64,000 bases of DNA from NCBI RefSeq assembly GCF_030253575.1, contig NC_080557.1, forward strand, positions 17,088,001-17,152,000. Direction: 5' to 3'. The notes under the pieces were generated by a model, which saw only the letters and a program-made list of their open reading frames with translations, ran no database searches and was not told where the DNA came from. The translations under genes and the position numbers were made by a program. Shown here piece after piece: positions 56,657 through 64,000 of this stretch (the stretch's first letter is position 1; every line of letters begins with the position of its first letter). The DNA is from Rhododendron vialii (Eukaryota; Streptophyta; Magnoliopsida; Ericales; Ericaceae).

Positions 56657-59600
56657 ATGGAAGAAAGCCCCTCATCAACAATTTGGGATGGGACCATAAC
56701 AGGAATAAAATTTGGTTTGGCAACTCGTCATGAAATCGTAAGCCCATACACTCTTTAGCATATCCTTTGTTCAGATTGCACAATCAAGTTTCACAGAAAG
56801 GGTTAGCGGAGTTAGTTAATTAAGCCATGCCACATAAGATCTTTTGTTTCCTTTGTTCCAAAAAGTCATTCTTTACCTTGTTTCTAACCATGAAGTAGCT
56901 ACAAGAATTGAATCAGTTTGTGGTTTGCTCTTCTTCGGAACAAAATGTCCTAAAGTTAGCATTTGATCTGTGGTTTTATTTATATAATCTTCTGAACAAC
57001 TTCTAGTGAGATCATATGAGAAATGAAGGAAAAAGTTTTTAATAAGTTAGATTTTGCTTACATCAGCTATGAAGGGATCTTGTATCAAGCGTACTAATTC
57101 AGAACTTCTGTGTTTTTCTGCCAATTCTGAGTAATATTCCTTATCTTTTTGTGTGTGTGTGTGTTAGTGTACATCATCCAACAGTGACTTCCCCATAAGC
57201 CATGCTAGTCAGCTTACGAATCCATTCCTTGGTTTGCCGCTTGAATCTGGAAAATGTGAATCATGTGGTGCTGGAGAACCTGGAAAATGTGAAGGTATTA
57301 AGTTTTCCCATTTTGTTGTTTGTTACTGCTGATTACGCTGAAAAGTCCGAAAGAAATGTATTCACATGCTTTCAGCTTGTGGTTTGCATGGAGTACTGCT
57401 GAAGTTTTGTTGTTGTTACCTTTCAGGTCATTTTGGGTATATTGAGTTACCAATTCCCATATACCATCCTTCCCATGTGAGCGAGCTCAAGCGTCTGCTT
57501 AGCTTATTGTGTTTGAAGTGCCTAAAGATAAAGAATAGGAAGGTACTGGATATTCTGTAGATATCTTTTCTGTTCTTTCTTTCTTTTGTTTTGCTTCCCT
57601 TCCTTTTGTTGACAAAGGAGTATGATTTCTTTATTGTTGAACACTCTTTTCTTTTGTAAAATCCATGAAAGGGTTTATGGTTGGATGCTACTCTAGTTTA
57701 AGCTATCCTAAGTGTTTCTTTGCATCATTCAAACAATTTCATAGCCGAAGTGGAGATAATCTATATCAGACAACCAGGTTCGGATTAAACAGTTTGTATA
57801 GATTTCCATTGGGATCTCCTTGCGCTCCTATGCAAACCCATCTTATTTGATTATAAAGAGCATACCAGGGGTGTACTATGCAATATCAGACTTTCTCGCA
57901 GGTGTCAGGCCCATCTAGGACGTAATCATCTTATCACTCATTCTGAAAGGTGATATACACCTATGAAATCCTATGCTGATGTGACACACTCATGGCCTCG
58001 TACAACAGAGTCCATGTTTTGCGAGTTTTCAGTTTTTTCTCTTGTAGTTTTTATGGCACAAAGTCACTGAGTAATTAATTCCTCGTATTTTGTAAGTTGT
58101 AGTTTATGTGCCTTTTTTCCCGCAGATGCAAGTGGAAAGATTTCTTGCTTTCTTGATTTGTTTGGCTGTAGCATGAATCTGAAATACTTGGGCTTTTCCT
58201 TTCCTTCTGCCATGAATTATCCTAGTTATGGTTTTCCTCTTGGCATTTCCATTCCTTTTGTCGTTAATTATATTAGTTCTAATAGATCGACATTTTTTTG
58301 TGGCCCGTTGGGTTTCATTTCTTTATATTAATTATTGCTTTGTAAGTATCTAAATCTTCTAGATTTACTCATTTTTGGTATTTATTATTCCTTGTAATCT
58401 GTATGTAGTGTTTTTCTTATTTGTTTTATACTTCCAGTTTCAGATCAAGAACATTGGCATATTTGAAAGAGCTTTGTCCACATGTTGTGAGGTGAGCTGC
58501 AAGTTATTCCAGCGATTGATACAATGTAGTGTTTATTTTGTTTAGGATGAGTTCTAGGTGTGCTTGGTCTTACTATATTATCCTTTTGTGGGTAGTGTTT
58601 CTTGGTATTTTTATTTGTATTTCAACCCTAGCGAGCGTTTGACCACGCGATGCTATAGTGTCCTATTAACAAAGGAGTTAATAGCACACCAAACTACTCC
58701 TAAAATGGGCCGATTCATTCGTGTTAAATTTTTAGTGACTATCTTGGCAACTTAAAAACCTTAAAAGGATTTCATGTCTAGTTGCATGAAGTAGGAGTGG
58801 GTGTGGGGGAGGGGGAGCCGAAGGATAGAGAAGAGTTTCAAGTTTGGGAGCGTCTGTAGGAATGTTTCTACAATTTGTGAATGAAAATTTAGATATTCTC
58901 GAAGCTATTATTGTTTGTTTCTTAGTCCAAGAATTTATGCAAAGATACGCATGCATATTATACTAATTGGTCTTATGCAGTAAAAGTTTTGTTTATCCTA
59001 AATAGTTGAGTAAGTCGGTTAATATTTTCTTGTATCTTGTCTTGTTAGCTCTTTTCTCTTTTTCATTTAGGATCATTATGTTGGAGAGGTTCTACCCTAT
59101 ATGATAATGCGGCTATTTGTCGATCGAGCGAGGTTCTTAGGATATTATGATTTGGAAGCGTGAGAGGAGGTTCCAATGCGGATTTGTCACCTCGATAGGA
59201 GGGTTCTGCCGCTAAGATTTTACAGGAGAAAATTTAATTACTCATTAAAACATGCCTTATAACCCAAGGTTCATTATATATTTAATGTTGTCACTGTAGT
59301 CAAACAGGGAGCACATCCATGAATAGGAGAATGGTATCCAAATTAAGCAAAAGCATTGAAAACACATTTTAAAGACTAAGGTCATACAAAAGTTAGTTTC
59401 ATACAAACGCTGGAGTATTGTACAATAGCTCTATCCAGGAGTGTCTTCTGGTGGTAGTTTGTAACCCAAGAAGTTGGCTTTGCCGACACAACATTAGGGC
59501 CATCCCCTTCATTCTATCCCAGCCTGAGCTGGTTTTCGGTATTCATAAAAAATGAAGAGAAGGAAACAAATGAATTTTTGGAAGTTGATACTTTTCCTGT

Positions 59601-62600
59601 TGGGAGTACAGTAAACAAATCTTCAATGCTCAATACCCATTTCTGGGTCATGTTGATGTTTTGTTTTACTATTCAGAATCTGGAAACTTCTGTTAGAAGA
59701 TGTGGGAAAATTGTCCAACATGGTTACTTTTGCTTTTAACATTTCTGTTATATTTCCATTTTTTTTGTAGGAGGCTTGCCAAGTTTCCATCAACGAGGCA
59801 AAAACGAATGATGGAGCTTGTTACTTGGAATTGAAGCTACCATCTAGGTCAAATAATTTCCGAGATGGTTCCTGGAATTTTCTGGAAAGATATGGCTACA
59901 GATATGGTGATGAACCGTGTCGACCTTTACTTCCTGCTGAGGTTTGGTTTTGATCATGATCTCATCTTATATTGAGCTTCAAAATCGATATACAATTAAT
60001 AAATTTATGTTGCATTTGGTTATTCATACTGGTTGTAGAGTTCATTGGTGGCTTTCCGCATTCTGACAATGTCTTTTGTTTTTCCTTTGCATTCAGGGGT
60101 TACATGTAGTCATTGTAAGCTTTACATCCCCGAGTCTGAATTAGGATTGTTTTAGTGCTCTTCACACTTTGCGAACATGTGTTATCAAATACCTTTCTAA
60201 TTATTGGGTGTTGCATAATGATCTTCTTTTAGCATTGTGGGATGCATTGCTTCTGGTCGCTGAGAGTTTAGGTCTGGGGAATTTAATAGTCAATTCAGGC
60301 TTTAAGTCATCATATTTCACCAATTATTCGCTGGGATAGAGATTTTCATCATGTTGGATTTCAGCTGTGATCCATTGATCTGCTTAGGTCAAACTAGAGC
60401 TGCTCTGAACCTTTTGGACCCGCCTTTTACCAGATCTATAAAGGGGCAAAGCATGCTTGAACAGGAAAGCTTAGCCATATTCCTCCTATGTTTTTTTTGT
60501 GGGGAATGGTTGTAAATTTTAGGCAGAACTGGTTCTGATGCAAAGACACCTACAAATTTTTCTGTTTTCCAACTTTCCCAACATTTTGCACGTGTACTTC
60601 CAAGGAATCTTCAACTATTTTCATACTTTAACTTCCGCAAAATCTTAGAGCTTCGTTAATATTATTATGGATTTCAGATTTCTTGAGGATTAGGGAGTAT
60701 GTCCGTCCCAATCTTTCGTATTTAATTTGTACAGATATGTATGCATATCAGCATATGTAAGTAAATTGAGAATTTAGATGATAGAACTATAGGCCCCATG
60801 CATGTAATATCTGTACATTCACATTTTTAATTCTCTTTTTTGGGAGGACAATTCAGTAGAAAGTTTTCCAATTACGTCATATTTGGTATGAGAGAAGGGG
60901 CTGGAATGGCGTGGCATTCCAGCTTCTATTATCATGTTTGCTATGCCAAAAATATGTGGAATCGTCATTCCTTTTGGATAACAAATCCCACAAAATGTGA
61001 GAATGAGCATTCCTCTTGTCAATGGAAATAAACGCTTATTTCGTTTCAACACCGAATCAAATTAAAAAATCTGTCGTAGTTTTGTTGGTTGTAATTTTTT
61101 ACCACTACCACCGCCCCTACACCGCCACCTCCACGACCACCACCGCCACCACCCTAATTGCAACAACCACCGACACGACCAGGACCATCATCACCATCAC
61201 CTCCACAACCACTGTCATACTACCGGTGCAACCACCACTCGACCTCTGCCGCATCACCACCAGGCTACAACCATGACGACAACCACATGTAGCCACCACC
61301 GCCACCACATCACCTCTGACCATAGCCACTATCACCCTGCTCCCGAGAAAGGGGACTACTGTCTTTCTTACTTGTGTCTCTTTTCATTTTGCTTTTTGTC
61401 TTTTCTTGCTCATACCTCTTTTTCGGTAATTCATTATTTCTTTGGAAATTCTGCTAGTATTTGAGTCCTTTAATCATCTCTTCCTAAGTTTGTGGAAACC
61501 AATTGTTGATGATAATTGAGTAGAAGATGAATAATATAATGAAGTAGGACAAAGAGGGATGCACCACTAGCAACCTTGGAATTTCATCTTTAGGGATCAG
61601 TCTGTTATTTTTAAGATTCTTTATTTGAATATGAGTGGGTATTGCATATTTACTTATTTTATCAGCGAAGTTCATAATTGGCTGGTGTTTATTTCGGTGA
61701 GCGACTTTATTTCACAAGGTATGCACTATTTTAGAACAAATGCTATGATAACCTCCAAAACAGACTTAACTAATATCAGTACATTTGTAAAAAAATCCCT
61801 TGCATTGTGGACAAACATGCTCTTGAATTGAAGGGCAATGCCAAAGGGCATCAATTTGAATTTTTTCTGAATGATGCATACTAGACAGATAAGTCTCTAT
61901 GTTTTTTCAACTGGTATAAAAAGGGTTAGGCTTTTCAAATTCTAGTGATTTCTAGGTTTCTTTTTAATTATCACACACCGGGATTTCTGGTTATATTCTA
62001 ACGGATACTTGTGATGTATTCTTTCCCCTACTGCATTTGTCCACAAGTGATGGTTTATGCTTCTCGCAACCCTTTTGGATTGAAGTGCTCTTCGGCTCTT
62101 CCCATAACCTTTTAACTAGTGTTTCTGTAGTGGGATGGAGCCCTAGTAGTTAAAATGGAGATGCGGATTGAACGATCGCGTTATCCTGTGATCTGGATTC
62201 CAGTACGAATCGAAGCTGAGCAGGATTTCAGTATGATCAGAGAATTGTGGATTGAGTTGTAGGATTGGGCAATTCAAACTCTTTTTGTGGAGGTTTTATG
62301 GATTTTTTAACATGTACCTCATTTAAAGTCAAAACCTCAGTAAACATAAATGAATGGACTAAGGCTGTGATTATACAGTAGACATGATTCTTAAGTTCTT
62401 TTTCATTTGACTTGAGATGTTTCTGAACAATTCTCTTGTCCTCAAGGCCACATTTTTCTTATGACAAATTTTAAAGCAGAGTTACAAACCTGAAACTTAA
62501 ACCGTGCCGTACCAAACTTCTTAATTGGCATATCAGAAAGTTGGTGTGAGAGTCCTACCATTGAGGTCCATCCTCAAGTTTTTTTTGTTCAGTAGGTGTA

Positions 62601-64000
62601 TATTCGTGGTTCATGTTGTTTCTCACACTATCTTTAATGCAGTTGTATACAGTATAAAGTTATTCGCTATGTATGTTGAAGAATTCATTTATCCAGTAGA
62701 ACTAGTAGGTTTATCGTCCCTTTAAGTAGGATCTGTGGTCTTCGATCCCATCCTGCAATGCTGTCCAATCCAATGGATTCTGTGCATTACCCCCGAGTTT
62801 CAGAACCTTTGCTTGCCTGCTGGAACATAGATTGTTTTTCAGTAGGTATCATGGCGACTATGCAAATATTACATTTATACATGTGTCTGATTCATGACTT
62901 CATGGACTGGTAGTTGGCTTATTTGCCGCAATTATTTGTCTTATTTAAGTTGCGCAGTTGCAGTGGATTTCGTCTGCTTTCTAATCACTTTTTTTTTTCT
63001 TTTCTTGTTTTCTGAAATTAATCAGGTGATGGTAATGTTGAAAAAATTACCCGATGAGACAAGGAAAAAGCTTGCTGGGAAAGGGTACTTTCCTCAGGAT
63101 GGGTACATCATTCAATGTCTGCCAGTCCCTCCAAACTGTTTGTCTGTTCCAGATGTTTCTGACGGGATCACGGTCATGTCTTCGGTTAGGCTTTTATGCT
63201 TATATGGTTTCCTGACTTAACTCTTCTGTTCTTGTGAGTTGCATTGCAATCATTCAATTTTCCTATCGCTTTTCAGGATCTTTCCATTTCTGTACTTAAG
63301 AAAGTTCTGAAGCAAGTCGAGATTATCAAGAGTTCAAGATCTGGGACTCCAAATTTTGAATCTCATGAAGTTGAAGCCCATGATCTACAAGCAGCTGTTG
63401 CACAGTATCTTGATGTTAGGGGAACTTCCAAGGTGCTTAAAATTTCTTGATGTGCTCTTATTTTGGATTAGTAATACTCAAGTAAGCTTGGACAAGTGGA
63501 AGAAGCTGCAGCCTGCCAGCTCCTACTTTTTTTCTCATGTTGTAACCCCTACCCTCCACAGGCAGAGAAAAAAATCTGCATGAAAAGGTTCAAAATTTAG
63601 TAAATGATGCTTTTTGTCTTGGAGTCTAGGACATCATTTTTTCAAAATTACTACATGATGGCAGTTTACTTGATTACTGTAGAATTCTGGTTAACCAGTT
63701 TAGAAGATGGCAGTTTCATAGGGTTATAGTGGTTTATTCTTTCCTTGGGAACTTTGTTCTTTAATATCATTACGGATGATACCCCCCTTTTAGTTTGGCA
63801 ATTATTTAGCGCAGATGTTCATGAACTGTTACTTTGTTTGTTGTCTTCCTTGCATATTTCTTCTACAAGGCATCTCGTGATGTAGATACCCGATTTGGGA
63901 TTAGCAAAGAACCGAACAATTCGTCCACTAAAGCATGGCTTGAGAAGATGAAAACCCTGTTTATCAGAAAGGGAAGTGGATTCTCTTCACGGAGCGTTAT
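56657..64000 (+). CDS. NRPE1: NRPE1, largest subunit of RNA polymerase V (5' part; runs off the window)
   Basis: Exons 56657-56737, 57168-57294, 57427-57542, 58438-58491, 59771-59941, 63026-63184, 63277-63432 and 63870-64000 join in frame for 331 codons. Pol V makes scaffold transcripts for RNA-directed DNA methylation in the nucleus. The start MEESPSSTIWDGTITGIKFG fits NRPE1 and not NRPD1. The clamp zinc site is C57-X2-C60...C68-EG-H71, then C98-LK-C101. Later marks are ELKLPSRS, WNFLERYGYRYG, LPVPPNCLSVPDVSDG, IKSSRSG and FIRKGSGFSSRSV. The catalytic NADFDGD motif and the AGO4-binding WG/GW tail lie beyond the window. Exon 4 can also start at 58444 (TTTCAG acceptor). Intron 5 is 3 kb. Confidence 0.92.
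61099..61330. repeat. (CCA/CAC)-rich simple repeat in NRPE1 intron 5
   Basis: About 230 bases of imperfect CCACCACCGCCACC-like trinucleotide repeat. The long frames it yields are an artefact of the repeat. Confidence 0.85.

Noticed and set aside
61016-61335. Thr-rich and Val-rich frames in NRPE1 intron 5
   Set aside because: Products of the CCA/CAC simple repeat.

Overview
The window is nuclear DNA of a flowering plant, almost certainly a dicot: AT-rich, GT-AG introns, long introns full of transposons, and four protein genes whose closest remembered relatives are plant proteins. The lineage below that level is not certain; an asterid such as an Ericales member would fit, but this is a guess. 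No searches were run. All exon models were made by hand from splice sites and family knowledge.

Host genes. (1) SKIP5-like F-box gene, + strand, 1862-6908, five exons, 254 aa. (2) UMPS (bifunctional UMP synthase, de novo pyrimidine synthesis), - strand, 18764-10171, seven exons, 476 aa, complete. Genes 1 and 2 sit tail to tail, as I recall their Arabidopsis counterparts being neighbours on chromosome 3 (At3g54480/At3g54470), so this is probably old microsynteny. (3) An AGD11/AGD12-type ARF-GAP with a C2 domain, + strand, 32958-44271, eight exons, 368 aa. (4) The 5' part of NRPE1, the largest subunit of RNA polymerase V (RNA-directed DNA methylation), + strand, from 56657 off the right edge, eight exons and 331 codons visible. 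The genes have unrelated jobs and do not form a pathway cluster.

Transposon layer. Much of the rest is mobile DNA whose borders can be read from target-site duplications. UMPS intron 2 holds a 2.3-kb gag-only LTR element (14540-16825, TSD ATACC) and intron 3 a 735-bp hAT-type MITE (12250-12984, 8-bp TSD). Between UMPS and the next genes lies a solo LTR (19995-23470, TSD GTTAG) with a second solo LTR nested in it (21141-23207, TSD GTTAA). Then follows a full-length PIF/Harbinger element (24054-28288, TSD TTA) carrying both a Myb-like gene and a DDE transposase broken by one stop codon. The AGD11-like intron 7 carries a retroposed U2 snRNA fragment, a Harbinger MITE and a ~0.95-kb near-palindrome. 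The 44.3-55 kb interval is a patchwork of a TRIM, a Mutator-type MITE, a SINE, a 5'-truncated non-LTR retroposon, LINE reverse-transcriptase remains and foldback elements.

The NRPE1 leader has two successive tandem duplications (periods 182 and 358 bp). Several 5' leaders carry CT/GA microsatellites. I found no tRNA or rRNA gene, no CRISPR and no prokaryote-like system. The most unusual items are the U2 fragment flanked by a 14-bp duplication, the long intronic inverted repeat, and the Harbinger element's 20-bp array wedged between its two convergent genes.
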